Source: JACDBZ01 sp036262075
GTDB taxonomy: Bacteria; Chloroflexota; Limnocylindria; QHBO01
Direction: 5' to 3'
Assembly: GCA_036262075.1 (NCBI GenBank)
Contig: DATAJO010000040.1
Span: 1-64,000 of the forward strand
DNA length: 64,000 nt
Each line of letters opens with the position of its first letter. Within the stretch, counting starts at the first letter, position 1. Made by a program: the position numbers and the translations under genes. Positions 1 to 9,100 of the stretch are shown here, one piece after another. The notes under the pieces were generated by a model that was not told the origin of the DNA, did no database searches, and saw only the letters and a program-made list of their open reading frames with translations.

Positions 1-11
1 CGGCTGCGCCG

Positions 12-458
12 ATGAGGGACGACTGGGAGTGGCCGCCCGAGGGCCCGAGGCCGTCGCCCGGCCCGAAGGCGCGGCTGGCCGAGCCGGTCCCGGTCTCGGT
101 GCTGCTGCGCATCTTCCGGGAGGCCCGGCAGGAGCCGCACCCCTACACGATCGACGACGGCCCCCACATCGTGTGGGACGACCAGGGGCGGCTGGTCGAG
201 GGCTCGTTCTGCTGGCGGCTGCGTCGGGTCATCACCTCGGCACGCCGGTGGGGCTTCCTGCGGCCAGTCGTGATCGCCGCCCACCCTAGCCGCGCGATCC
301 TGGCCGGGCGCAGCGTCATGGTCAACGAGGGCCGCTACCGGATCGCCGCGGCCGTGGCGCTCGGGGTCGAGACCCTGCCGGCGGTCGCGCTGACCGAGCG
401 GGGCCACGTGCCGCCGAGCCGCGCGCCGCTGCTGGCCCCCTACCTGGCCGATGGGTGA
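12..458 (+). CDS. ParB/sulfiredoxin-like small protein
   Basis: This 148-residue protein has near residues 100-125 the sequence VNEGRYRIAAAVALGVETLPA. It resembles the G-R-H/Y-R-x-A-A-A-x-x-x-G-x-x-x-x-P-A motif of ParB/sulfiredoxin-like nuclease folds. Such single-domain proteins are common on plasmids, phages and integrative elements, where they act in partition, DNA nicking or regulation. Which role applies here cannot be told. The ATG at 12 has no strong ribosome binding site and the frame is open to the window edge, so the true start may lie upstream. The next gene overlaps by 8 bases, which suggests co-transcription. The family call is by motif only. Confidence 0.55.
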   Translation: MRDDWEWPPEGPRPSPGPKARLAEPVPVSVLLRIFREARQEPHPYTIDDGPHIVWDDQGRLVEGSFCWRLRRVITSARRWGFLRPVVIAAHPSRAILAGRSVMVNEGRYRIAAAVALGVETLPAVALTERGHVPPSRAPLLAPYLADG

Positions 459-1035
459 GCCCTGGCGCCCGAGCGCCCTGAACGAGGCGACCACGGCCCG
501 GTACCTGGCTTGCGAGGCCGGCGGCGGGCACGCCGACTCGGGGGAGGCCGTGGACCGGCGGACGAGCGGGTCCGGCATGCTGCCCGTCTGCGGCACCTGC
601 GGCGTCCCCTTCCGGCCGCCCGCCGCCGACCAGCCCGGCAAGTTCCGGCGGAGGCACCAGGCGGAGCAGGAGCGCGCTGAGCGCGCCGCCCGGCGCAGGA
701 CGGCGGCGGCCAAGCCGGTCAGGGCAAGGGCCCCGAGGGTGCCGGCCGCCCGGCGGCCCTGTACGACCCCCGGATGCGAGAACCCGCGGTGGACGCTCCG
801 GACCGGCCTGACCCTCACCAAGTGCCATGAGCACGAGGGCGCGGCCAGGCGCGAGGCCAACCGGCGGCTGCGGGCACGGCGACGCGAGGAGGCGGCGGGG
901 TCGCCGTGGGGGGTGCCGCTGTGCTCGCGATGCGGGCTGTTCCCCCGCAAGCCCAAGTTCTCCTGGTGCATCGCCTGCTCGCGACAGGGGCTCCGCGAGA
1001 CCAGGGCCAGGAAGGCCGGGGCGACGGCGGCCTGA
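451..1035 (+). CDS. Cys-rich zinc-finger-like protein of unknown function
   Basis: I do not recognise a family for this 194-residue protein. It carries four Cys clusters: CGTC near residue 47, CTTPGC near 103, a single C/H pair (KCHEH) near 125, and paired CSRC and CIAC groups near 158-177. These are typical of tandem zinc ribbons. Between them lie highly basic Arg/Ala-rich stretches, in keeping with nucleic-acid binding. It overlaps the ParB-like gene by 8 bases and probably shares its transcript. Similar Arg-rich Cys-finger proteins are frequent in actinophage and ICE cargo, which fits the accessory look of this end of the window. Function is unknown. Confidence 0.5.
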   Translation: MGEPWRPSALNEATTARYLACEAGGGHADSGEAVDRRTSGSGMLPVCGTCGVPFRPPAADQPGKFRRRHQAEQERAERAARRRTAAAKPVRARAPRVPAARRPCTTPGCENPRWTLRTGLTLTKCHEHEGAARREANRRLRARRREEAAGSPWGVPLCSRCGLFPRKPKFSWCIACSRQGLRETRARKAGATAA

Positions 1036-1332
1036 CCCGCGCGGCACCATGCCCGGTGAGGGTTTAGTGGCCCTCCGCGGGGTCGGGCCAACAGCATGCC
1101 GAGCTGGGCCGCGGACACCCGGGCCGAGCCCGGCCGGGATGAATCGACCCTCTCCCCGGCCTAACAGCCCCACGAGGGCAGGGACTTGCGGCTGACAGGC
1201 AAGGGCCGGCGGACACCCCGTGCCATCGGGGCGGATGCCGGCCATCGCCTTGCCCCCCGGGAACAAGGGGGGCTCCCGGATCACCCCCGGCTCGGCAGCA
1301 TCAAGGGGTTTGACCGCACGGAGGCCCATGAG
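1036..1332. other. Non-coding gap of about 300 bp
   Basis: This GC-rich stretch separates the Cys-rich gene from the HTH gene. I find no tRNA T-arm, no convincing promoter hexamers and no attachment repeat. The reading frame of the downstream HTH gene is open back to 1186, but its good ribosome binding site is at 1319-1325, so I treat this part as untranslated. Confidence 0.5.
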
Positions 1333-1875
1333 ATGGCCGCCACCACCAAGCCCAAGGTCGTCCGCAAGGGCGCCCGCTACGACTCGGTCAAGGGCCCCGA
1401 CGGCAGTGTCGGGATGGTCCGCAAGGCCAAGCCGAAGGCCGACAAGCGCACCCTCGACCGGGTGCCCCCCGAGGAGTTCCGCGCCCTGGTCACCGGGCTC
1501 GGGCTGACCCAGCGGGACGTCGCCGACGCCGTGGGCCGCTCGACGTCCCTCGTGGGCGGCTGGCTCGGCCACACCGGGCAGATGCACCCCACGAAGGAGG
1601 GCGGCGAGAAGCCGACCAACCCGCCCCTGGCCCGGCCGCGGCTGGCCGAGGTCACCCGGCAGCTGAAGGCCCACGCCGCCCAGAAGGCGAAGGCCGCGAA
1701 GGCGAGGCCGGTGCTGGCCGACGTGACCCCGAACCCGAAGGACCAGAACGCTGCGGCCCACGCGGCGGGGGAGGCCCGGCCCCATGTGCCGCCCGCCCTG
1801 GTCGAGAAGCGCCGGCGCGAGAAGGCCGAGCGCGTCCTGCGCGGCGGCGAGGGGGCGGCCGGCTACCCGGACTGA
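1333..1875 (+). CDS. Helix-turn-helix protein with basic N- and C-termini
   Basis: The 180-residue product has a helix-turn-helix near residues 48-72 (LVTGLGLTQRDVADAVGRST, then SLVGGWL), which matches the XRE/Cro pattern. On both sides are Lys/Arg/Ala-rich segments, predicted to be disordered or helical and DNA-binding. The frame is open further upstream to 1186. ATG 1333 is preferred because CGGAGG lies 8 bases ahead of it and because the sequence before it reads as non-coding. A strong hairpin terminator follows the stop codon at 1900. It is probably a regulator of the accessory block, but its target cannot be seen. Confidence 0.6.
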   Translation: MAATTKPKVVRKGARYDSVKGPDGSVGMVRKAKPKADKRTLDRVPPEEFRALVTGLGLTQRDVADAVGRSTSLVGGWLGHTGQMHPTKEGGEKPTNPPLARPRLAEVTRQLKAHAAQKAKAAKARPVLADVTPNPKDQNAAAHAAGEARPHVPPALVEKRRREKAERVLRGGEGAAGYPD

Positions 1876-1899
1876 CCACGGAGGCCACCACGGCCGTCA

Positions 1900-1930
1900 G
1901 GCGCCCGAGCCAGTGCGTTCGGGCGCCTTT
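1900..1930 (+). terminator. Rho-independent terminator after the HTH gene
   Basis: GGCGCCCGA (1900-1908) pairs perfectly with TCGGGCGCC (1919-1927) across a 10-base loop and is followed by TTT. It lies 25 bases after the HTH stop codon. Confidence 0.75.
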
Positions 1931-2056
1931 CGCTATCCGGGGCCGTTCTGGGCCGCCGTGGCGCGACCGGGATAGACTCTCCTGGGCCGCGGTCGGATGA
2001 CAGCGAGAACGGCCGAGCGCGTGGGGCGCGAAGACGCCGGCTGCCGTCCGCGGCCC

Positions 2057-2278
2057 TCAGCGCTTCGCCCGCGACGCGGCCAGCTCCTGCCGGGCGTTGC
2101 GCTTGCCGGGCCCGAAGCCCTCGCGGTCGATGAAGTCCGCCACGCCGCCATAGAGCAGCTCGATGACCGCGGACTCGGCCGCCTTGTCATGGCCTGGCAG
2201 GAAGAACCTGCCGATCTTCGCCTCCCGGCCGCAGCCGCACCAGCATTCGCCCGTCGGCAACAGGCGCCTCTTCGCCAC
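2057..2278 (-). CDS. Small Cys-rich CWCGCG-RFFLPGHD protein
   Basis: This 73-residue protein starts at a GTG (2278) with AGGAG seven bases ahead. Near its N-terminus it has CWCGCGREAKIGRFFLPGHD, a compact Cys cluster followed by an R-F-x-P-G-H-D motif. Small proteins with this CxCGCG...RFxPGHD layout occur on phages and integrative elements and are usually left as hypothetical zinc-binding proteins. The divergent regulatory gap (2279-2501) separates it from the Vsr gene. Its base composition matches the surrounding accessory block. I assign no activity. Confidence 0.6.
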   Translation of the reverse strand: MAKRRLLPTGECWCGCGREAKIGRFFLPGHDKAAESAVIELLYGGVADFIDREGFGPGKRNARQELAASRAKR

Positions 2279-2501
2279 GGGCCACTCCTAGGGCTGCGAT
2301 CAAGGACTAGAATCTAGATCAAGAGTCAAGGGCTTGGATGCACGAGGCGATCCACAGCCCCCAGCGATCTCGTGGACGGTCTGTGGACGCTGTCGTGGAT
2401 AACAACCGCGCCATGGCGAAATGGCGACTGGAGATGACCGGATTCGCTGCCTATCGTCAGGGCCGGGCCGGCGATCGGCCCTTCCCACTGGAGGACCAAC
2501 C
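2279..2501. promoter_or_regulatory. Divergent control region ahead of the R-M module, with a palindrome
   Basis: This AT-richer gap lies between the 73-residue gene (minus) and the Vsr gene (plus). It contains the perfect dyad CTAGA-A-TCTAG at 2307-2317, flanked by direct repeats of GATCAAG (2298-2304 and 2317-2323). A second set is made of TCCACAG and CTGTGGA copies between 2350 and 2385. It ends with GTGGATAAC (2393-2401), one mismatch from a DnaA box. A dyad at the head of a restriction-modification operon is the usual place for a control operator, but no controller-protein gene is adjacent. Confidence 0.4.
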
Positions 2502-2942
2502 TTGAAGGAAGCGCCCGCGCGGTCCGCGCCGGCCGGCTCCTGGGCATCGTCGGAGGCCGCGAGGCGGACGATGGTGGGGAACCGACGCCGCGATACGGCG
2601 CCAGAGCTCGCCGTGCGCTCAGCGGTCCACCGCCTTGGCCTGCGATACAGGGTCGCCGCGCGCCCGGCGGGCATTCGCCGCAGCGCGGACCTCGTCTTCA
2701 CTCGGGCACGCGTGGCCGTCTTCGTGGATGGCTGCTATTGGCACCGTTGTTCCCGGCACTTCACATATCCCACAACGAACGCCGCCTACTGGCGCCAGAA
2801 GATCGACGGGAACGCGGCGAGGGACCGGGACACCGACGCAAGGCTGGCCGCGGCGGGGTGGAGGGCCATCCGAGTCTGGGAGCATGAGGCGGCCGACGAG
2901 GCGGCCAGCCGAATCGCCCAAGCCGTGAGGGCGAGCTGGTGA
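2502..2942 (+). CDS. vsr: Very short patch repair endonuclease (Vsr)
   Basis: Vsr nicks 5' of the T in T:G mismatches that arise when 5-methylcytosine deaminates, and so protects the sites of a partner cytosine methyltransferase. The 146-residue length is normal for the family. Hallmarks are RRDTAPELAVRSAVHRLGLRYRV near the N-terminus, the catalytic region DLVFTRARVAVFVDGCYWHRC, and the C-terminal WRAIRVWEHE. TTG 2502 is chosen over the in-frame ATG at 2421 because TGGAGGA lies 7 bases ahead and the family starts shortly before the RRDTAPEL segment. Its stop overlaps the methyltransferase start (GTGA), so the two are translationally coupled. Confidence 0.92.
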   Translation: MKEAPARSAPAGSWASSEAARRTMVGNRRRDTAPELAVRSAVHRLGLRYRVAARPAGIRRSADLVFTRARVAVFVDGCYWHRCSRHFTYPTTNAAYWRQKIDGNAARDRDTDARLAAAGWRAIRVWEHEAADEAASRIAQAVRASW

Positions 2943-4207
2943 CCCTTCGCTTCGTCGACCTGTTCGCCGGGATCGGTGGCTTCCATGAGGCGTTGTCGGG
3001 CGGCTTCGGCGCGGAGTGCGTTCTGGCCTCGGACATAGACCCTGACTGCCGGGCCGTCTATCAGGACAACTTCGGCATCGAGCCATGGGGCGACATCAAT
3101 GATCTGACGCCGGAGGGCGGGCCGCTCCGCGTGCCGGAGCACGATGTGCTCTGCGCTGGCTTCCCGTGCCAGCCGTTCTCGAAGTCGGGGTTCCAGCGCG
3201 GGATCAACGAGACCCGCGGGACGCTCTTCTACAACATCCTCCGGGTCCTGGAGGGACGCCGGCCACGCTGGGTGATCCTCGAGAACGTCCGGAACCTGGC
3301 CGGGCCACGGCACCGCCACACCTGGGCGACGATCGTGAAGCAGCTCCGGGCGCTCGGCTACCGCGTCGCGGACGAGCCGGCGGTGTTCTCGCCGCACCTC
3401 CTGCCCCCGGACCAAGGCGGCCGGCCGCAGGTGCGGGAGCGAGTTTTCGTTCTCTGCCAATACGTCGGCGAGGGCGCGCACCCGGACGACCTCCGCGGCG
3501 AGCCGCTGCTGACCAACCAGCCGGTGGGCGGGTGGGACCCGATGCGATGGCGGATCGAGGATTACCTTCAGGACGACGCCGAGGTGCCGTCCGACCGCTA
3601 TGCCCTCAGGCAGACCGAGGTGGCCTGGCTCGACACCTGGAACGACCTGCTGGGATCGCTGCCTGCGGACGTGCGGCTGCCGGGCTTCCCGATCTGGCTG
3701 GACGCGTTCGAGGCGGACCCGGACATCGACCCGGAGACGCCGGACTGGAAGGCGGACTTCCTCCGGAAGAACAGCCGGTTCTACGTCGCGCACCAGGAGG
3801 TCATCGACGCGTGGATCGACCGCCATCCTGAGCTGGCCGAGTTCCCCAACAGCCGGCGGAAGTTCGAATGGCAGGCGCAGCAGTCTGCCCGCGATGTCTG
3901 GGGCCTCGTGGCCCACCTCAGGCCGAGCGGCATCCGGGTGAAGCGGCCGACGTACCTGCCGGCGCTCGTGGCCATCACGCAGACGTCGATCATCGGCTGG
4001 AAGCGCCGCCGCATCACGCCTCGCGAGGCCGCCAGGCTCCAGGGCTTTGACGACAGCTTCCGGCTGCACGAGGAAGACGCCGTGGCATACCGCCAGCTCG
4101 GCAACGCCGTGAACGTCGGCGTCGTGGAGCACGCCGCGCGCGCCCTATTCGCCACGGCGGTGGAGCCGGCGGTGGAGGACGAACTCGTGGTGGCCGCCGC
4201 GAGCTAG
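2939..4207 (+). CDS. DNA (cytosine-5-)-methyltransferase
   Basis: This 422-residue enzyme transfers a methyl group from S-adenosylmethionine to C5 of cytosine in a specific DNA site. All key motifs are present: FAGIGG (motif I, SAM binding), GFPCQPFS (motif IV, with the catalytic Cys), ENVRN (motif VI), QVRERVFV (motif VIII) and the C-terminal YRQLGNAVNV (motif X). The long segment between motifs VIII and IX is the target-recognition domain; its site cannot be read from sequence. The gene sits between vsr (4-base overlap) and a candidate restriction enzyme (30-base gap), the usual order of a type II system. The GTG start is fixed by the overlap. Confidence 0.93.
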   Translation: MTLRFVDLFAGIGGFHEALSGGFGAECVLASDIDPDCRAVYQDNFGIEPWGDINDLTPEGGPLRVPEHDVLCAGFPCQPFSKSGFQRGINETRGTLFYNILRVLEGRRPRWVILENVRNLAGPRHRHTWATIVKQLRALGYRVADEPAVFSPHLLPPDQGGRPQVRERVFVLCQYVGEGAHPDDLRGEPLLTNQPVGGWDPMRWRIEDYLQDDAEVPSDRYALRQTEVAWLDTWNDLLGSLPADVRLPGFPIWLDAFEADPDIDPETPDWKADFLRKNSRFYVAHQEVIDAWIDRHPELAEFPNSRRKFEWQAQQSARDVWGLVAHLRPSGIRVKRPTYLPALVAITQTSIIGWKRRRITPREAARLQGFDDSFRLHEEDAVAYRQLGNAVNVGVVEHAARALFATAVEPAVEDELVVAAAS

Positions 4208-4236
4208 ACTCGCCTCGTTCGAACGAGGGAGGGGCT

Positions 4237-4992
4237 GTGGACGCACGCCAAGCTTGGGATGAGTTCCGGAGACGCTTCCGCGAGATCGAGCCCGAGTTCC
4301 TGCGGGGCATCACCGAACTGGTCGGTCGCTTCAACGTGTCCGAGCGGTCCAACCGCTTCGTCGTCGGCGACGTCGTGGAGTACCTGCTGGCGGGCAGCTT
4401 CTACGCTATGGGCATCCTGATCCTGCCTCGCGGCGGCAACCAGAACGACTTCGACCTCGACTCCCTCGTCCAGGCGATGCGGGGCAAGTTCTCGGTGAAG
4501 TCCAGCTTCTCGAAGTCGCGCCCGGCGATCGGGATGAAGAACAAGCAGGGAGACGCCGACTGGGAGTGGGCGGACCCAGTCATCTTCGTCCTCGCCGGGG
4601 TGGGGATCGTGTATGCCGACCCAAAGGTCCACACCGACCTCGCCGCCAAGATTGTCGACGCCAAGGACGCCTTCAAACTGTCGATCAAGGCGATACGAGA
4701 CCACGCCAAGTCGAACCCGGACTGCGTTATCGAGACCGCCGTCCCGTTCAACCCACGGACTGGCCGAGAGTCGGCCGGGCGGACGGTGTTCTCAGAGATA
4801 TTCGACCACGCTGCGTACCCAACAATCCGCAACTTCCTGCAGCGGACCCGGGCGAACGTCGAGGGGACGCCGATCTTCGAGGCGCTCGCCGAAGCCAGGG
4901 CCCTCAAGGAGCGCGGCGATCTGAAGGAGGACGCCTACGAGGCGCTGGTCGACGCCCTCATCGCGAGAGTCGGCGGGGAGCGCCCGGCCTAA
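4237..4992 (+). CDS. Candidate type II restriction endonuclease
   Basis: I recognise no family by sequence for this 251-residue protein, but it lies directly behind the methyltransferase, where the cognate endonuclease is expected. Around residues 50-95 it has VVEYLL, then NQNDFDLDSL, then GKFSVKSSFS. This spacing of Glu, Asp and a lysine preceded by a polar residue could form a variant PD-(D/E)XK core, with Ser in place of the usual acidic residue of the last motif. The GTG start has GGGAGGGG just ahead. The stop codon overlaps that of the convergent HEPN gene. The function is inferred from context; it could instead be an accessory protein of the element. Confidence 0.5.
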   Translation: MDARQAWDEFRRRFREIEPEFLRGITELVGRFNVSERSNRFVVGDVVEYLLAGSFYAMGILILPRGGNQNDFDLDSLVQAMRGKFSVKSSFSKSRPAIGMKNKQGDADWEWADPVIFVLAGVGIVYADPKVHTDLAAKIVDAKDAFKLSIKAIRDHAKSNPDCVIETAVPFNPRTGRESAGRTVFSEIFDHAAYPTIRNFLQRTRANVEGTPIFEALAEARALKERGDLKEDAYEALVDALIARVGGERPA

Positions 4993-5840
4993 TCGGCCGT
5001 GGGGTCAAACTCCTCGACCTCCTGTTCCTCATCGTCCGCGAACTTCTCAGTGACCTTGCAAGGGCACGAGATCATTTGTCCTTGGCACCTTGGACACTGC
5101 TCGACATCGCAGCCGGGGACGTGGAGCTGGCCCTTGCGCGCGCTGCAGTCGTGGCAAGGGCCCTTCTCGGCGACCTCCTCCCAGCCGATCTCGACCCCAT
5201 AAGGTAGGCGCGGGTACTTCTGGTGCTCGATCTCCACATCGAGAAAGTCTTGCGCCGCGAGCAGCTCGGCCGGCCAGGTCTTGATGACGTCCATGCCGTT
5301 GTAGGAAACGAACTCCTCTCGGAAGACCTCCATGAGCGCGGCCTCCTTCCACCAGTTTTCCTCGCGGATGTGGTCGTGCAGGTCCCCGCCGAGTTCGGAA
5401 CGGTGGAATGAATGCGCGAACTCAAACAGCCCGGCGTACACCTTGCTCGCCTCATCCAGCGACAGGTCCAGCTCGTAATGGGCGATCCTGTCCCGCCACC
5501 CAATCGCCGTGCGGATGGATGCCTGATCCGCCGGCTCGATCGCGACGCCGACGGCCTGAAGCCGCCCGAGGGCGACTTCCATTGAGACTGTGTGACCTCG
5601 CTTGTCCACGCTGCTGAATACCAACAGGTGGTGCTCGCGACGAAGCCGCTCCTTCATGAGCAGCTCCAAGGCGTGCACCAAGAGGAAGATCGCCAACTTC
5701 CATTTCCGCGCCTGCTCATCTGCGGCCTCTGCGTAGTCGGCGCTCTCGAGCGAGTCGTTCAGCGAGTCATAGGCGTTCTCGAGCAACGACAGGGTCAGCT
5801 TCCGTGGGGACGTCTCCTGCTTCTGGCCGTCGGAGTCCAT
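4989..5840 (-). CDS. HEPN-like protein with C-terminal zinc ribbon
   Basis: The 283-residue product has an all-helical N-terminal half. It contains KLAIFLLVHALELLMKERL (about 48-66) and WRDRIAHYELD (115-125). R116-x4-H121 fits the RX4-6H motif of HEPN RNases, and the upstream helix with a polar/charged face is also typical. The C-terminal part carries Cys229, 232, 244, 249, 252, 259 and 261, arranged as zinc ribbons, and ends in an acidic tail. HEPN proteins act as toxins or defence RNases; this one sits beside a restriction-modification system. Met at 5840 is taken as the start because the upstream extension (to 6002) would run through the next gene's domain. The HEPN call is by motif only. 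Confidence 0.6.
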   Translation of the reverse strand: MDSDGQKQETSPRKLTLSLLENAYDSLNDSLESADYAEAADEQARKWKLAIFLLVHALELLMKERLRREHHLLVFSSVDKRGHTVSMEVALGRLQAVGVAIEPADQASIRTAIGWRDRIAHYELDLSLDEASKVYAGLFEFAHSFHRSELGGDLHDHIREENWWKEAALMEVFREEFVSYNGMDVIKTWPAELLAAQDFLDVEIEHQKYPRLPYGVEIGWEEVAEKGPCHDCSARKGQLHVPGCDVEQCPRCQGQMISCPCKVTEKFADDEEQEVEEFDPTAD

Positions 5841-5901
5841 ACGCGGAGGGTACCCGGCACAAGCGCGCGGCGAGCCGGGCGACCGCCACGTCGCGTAATA
5901 A

Positions 5902-6180
5902 GCGACCAAGGTCGCGTCGCCGAAGTACGCCACGCCCACGCTGCGCCGCGGCCGCCTGCTCGACTGGCTGCACGAGACCGCGAACAGCCGCGCCAGGGTC
6001 ATCGCCGCCGATGCGGGTTACGGCAAGACGACCCTCCTGTGGCAATGGGAGCGCGAGGTCGAGTTCCCGTGCTACTGGTACAAGCTCGACCGCAACGATC
6101 GCGACTGGACGCTCCACATCAGCTACCTCGCCGAGTCGGTCGCGAAGCGGCATCCCGGGTTCGGCCGGCGGACGCACTCG
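5902..6180 (+). other. In-frame N-terminal coding part of the MalT-type regulator without a start codon
   Basis: Straight after a double stop (TAATAA, 5896-5901) the frame of the regulator opens with ATKVASPK, then LRRGRLLDWL and the Walker A motif DAGYGKTTLL (6010-6039). This is how MalT/LuxR-type NTPases normally begin, so the segment is real coding sequence. Yet it contains no ATG, GTG or TTG before 6181. Either an unusual start is used, or the first codons were lost, perhaps when the block to the left was inserted. If translation begins only at 6181 the product lacks its nucleotide-binding loop. Confidence 0.6.
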
Positions 6181-9100
6181 ATGCTCGAGCAGATGGGCGG
6201 ACCGGGCACCTCGCGGCCCGGCGTCACGGCCTACCTCCTCGCCGAGATGCACAAGCGGCTGACGGAGCCGTGCACGTTCATCATTGACGACTGGCATTAC
6301 GTCAACGCCGTCACCGAGGTCCGCGGTCTCTGGAACCAGATCCTCCGCGACGCGCCGGCCACCTGCCGCTTCATCTTCGCCTCGCGGGTGAAGCCGACGC
6401 TCCAGTTCGCCCGCTTCAAGACCCACGGCGGCTACTCCGAGATCAGGACCGATGTGCTCCGCTTCACGGAGCCCGAGATCGACGAGCTGTTCCGCGACGT
6501 CTACAACGACCCGCTCGAGCCCGGGCAGGTCGCCGAGCTCGAACGCCGCACCGAGGGCTGGGCGGCATCGCTTCAGCTGGTCGAGGTCTCGCTCCGCGAG
6601 CGGCACACGGCCGAGGAGCGCCAGGCGTTCATCCAGTCGATCAGCGCCGCGAATGACAACGACCTCTTCGACTTCCTCGCCGAGGAGGTGCTCGACCAGC
6701 AGCCGGAGGACACACGGAACTTCCTCCTGTCGACGTCGATCCTCCAGCAGATCACGCCCGAGGTCGCCGAGCGGCTGACCGGCTCGCACGATGGCCGCCG
6801 GGAGCTGAACGCCCTCGAGCAGCGCGGCCTGTTCACGAACCGGCTCGACGACCTCCGCTTCCGCTACCACAACCTGTTCCGCGAGTTCCTGGAGCGGCGC
6901 CTCATCGCCGAGCGATCCGAGGCCGAGGTCGTCGGCCTGCACATTCACGCCGCCTCGTATTTCGAGACGACCGAGCAATGGCCCGAGGCGATCCACCACT
7001 ACCTGCGCGCCGGCCTTCAGCGCCAGGCCGCTCGCCTCATCGCGAAATACGGGGAAGACGTCGTCTCGGAGGGTCGGCTCGGCCTGGTCGATGAGTGGCT
7101 GCAACAGCTGCCCGAAGAGTCGATCAAGCAGAACGCGCGACTCAGCCTGCTGTTCGGCGAAGCAGCCGGCATGCGCGGCGATTGGCATCGCGCCCTTGAG
7201 GCCTTGAATCGCGCCAAGGCGTACTTCGCGCGCAAAGGTGATCGCCGTCTTGAGGCCCTCGCCTGCCTGAAGCTCAGCACAGTGAACTCGAATATGGGCG
7301 AGCCTCAAGCTTCATACGAGCTAGCGGAGGCGGGAGCCGACATCGTGCCTCAGGACGCCGCCGCCCTGCGATTGAGGCTGTCAGGAAACATCGCAATCAC
7401 CCGCACATGGCTGACAGGGAGCCTTGACGCAGTTGCGTACGAGTGCGAGCGAATCGGCCGGGAGGCCGCCGCTTTGGGGTTGGAGCACTACGCCGCGATC
7501 GCGCACCACAACGCCGGCGCGATGCTGCGCAGGATGGGCCGCCTCGAAGAGGCGCTGGCTGAACTCAAGGCAGCCGCGGACTTCTGGGCTGAGCCACCGT
7601 TATCACCATTTGCCGACAACCAAGAGCTGGTCGCGGCGCTCATCGCACTCGGGCGACTTGACGAGGCGAAGACCGTCGCTTCTGAGGGCGTACGACGAAC
7701 TGCCCCGTGGCCGCGGCCGCATGGTGACGCGCTAACCGGGCTGGCAGCAGCCCTTCTCGCCGATGGCCAGTTCGACGCCGCAGCAAAAGCAGTGGAACGT
7801 GCTCGAGCTCACGTCACCTTTCTGGGTGGTATCCGGGCTGTGGCTAACTCGTTGATGATCGAGGCGCTGTACCTAGCGGGCCGAGTCAGGGAAATTGGAC
7901 CTTTTGCCGCCGACCTTCTTGCATTCCCGCCTGACCCACGCCACGCACCCGAATCTGCGGGCGCTCTGGCGATCGCCCGGCACGTCACGGGCAACCCTTG
8001 TGACGGCACCTGCCTGTCGACATTGACGGACCTGGACGAGGCAGAGGGCAAAGGGGCGCATTTGGCCGCTCTCATAGGCCGTGTCAAGGTTTCGACACTT
8101 GCGTTCGAACATCGAGAACCCCGCCGCCAGGCAATTGCCTGGCGGGCCGCGCATGCGGCAGTGTCCTCCAGATTGCATCCTGCGCTCCGATGGTGGCTTC
8201 GACGGCTCGCCCCGCATTCGGCACGACAGTCCAATTCCGAAACCAACGTCGATACGATTACCAAGCTGGCAATCGCGGACCCTGATGGATGGCGCGACGC
8301 GTTGGTGGAGGTGCTTCCGCGGGCGCGTGCCAACCGTCCAATCCTCATCGCGACGCTCTCGCGCATTGCCAATCGCCAGACGGTTGGCAGGCTCGACGGC
8401 CTTGAAGGAAGCGACGTGGCGGAACTCCGCCGTCACCTCCGCTATCTCCAATCTCCACGACTCTACTTGCGAACGCTGGGCGGTCTCGAACTGCACCGGT
8501 CAAGTTGGAGCGGCCCACTGGTGTCGATTGAGAAGAAGCGGGTACGGATGCTGCTGGCGGTGCTAGCGGCACACCACAAGACCCACCTCACACGGGACGC
8601 TGCGCTCGAAATCCTTTGGCCCGACTCGGACCCAAACGCCGCAATCAATAGCCTGAACCAGACGGTCTACCAACTCCGGCGGTACGTCGATGCGTCGTAC
8701 CGGGGCGGAGAGAGCGTGGACTACGTCCTTAGCTCAGCCGAGCAGGTGGGACTCAATCCCGACCTGGTCGTCACAGACTTGGAGGAGATCAAACACCTGC
8801 CTGATCGGCTGGCGTCAGCTCAGTGGAAGTCCCGGGAGGCAATAGCGACCAGAACCATCGAACTCATCCGGGGAGAGTTCCTCTCCGACCTTCGATACGA
8901 GGACTGGGCAGCCCGACAGCAACTCGAGATTCACTCACTGATCAGGACTAGCTTGCTCCCCATCGCTCTACGAACTGACGCATCTACCTCTACAGGCGTC
9001 TCGATACAGGCTTGCCTCGCCCTCCTGCGACTCGATCCGTTTGACGAGCAAGCAACGTTGGCGCTGGCTGATGCACTTTCGGCATCGGGTCGCGTGGCGG

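Noticed and set aside
1036..1332. A tRNA or attachment site in the accessory block
   Set aside because: No T-arm GGTTCGA-like sequence, no cloverleaf and no direct repeat could be found by eye here or around 5840-5900.
322..1785. A 487-residue open frame on the minus strand
   Set aside because: It is Gly/Arg/Pro-rich without any domain and lies opposite three plausible plus-strand genes with overlaps and a ribosome binding site.
1974..1996. TAGACT followed by ATG 1997 as a rightward promoter and gene
   Set aside because: The frame from 1997 is antisense to the small RFxPGHD gene and shows no protein character; the hexamer alone is not enough.
2393..2401. A replication origin based on the near DnaA box GTGGATAAC
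   Set aside because: Only one near-match exists, with no AT-rich unwinding region and no replication gene nearby.
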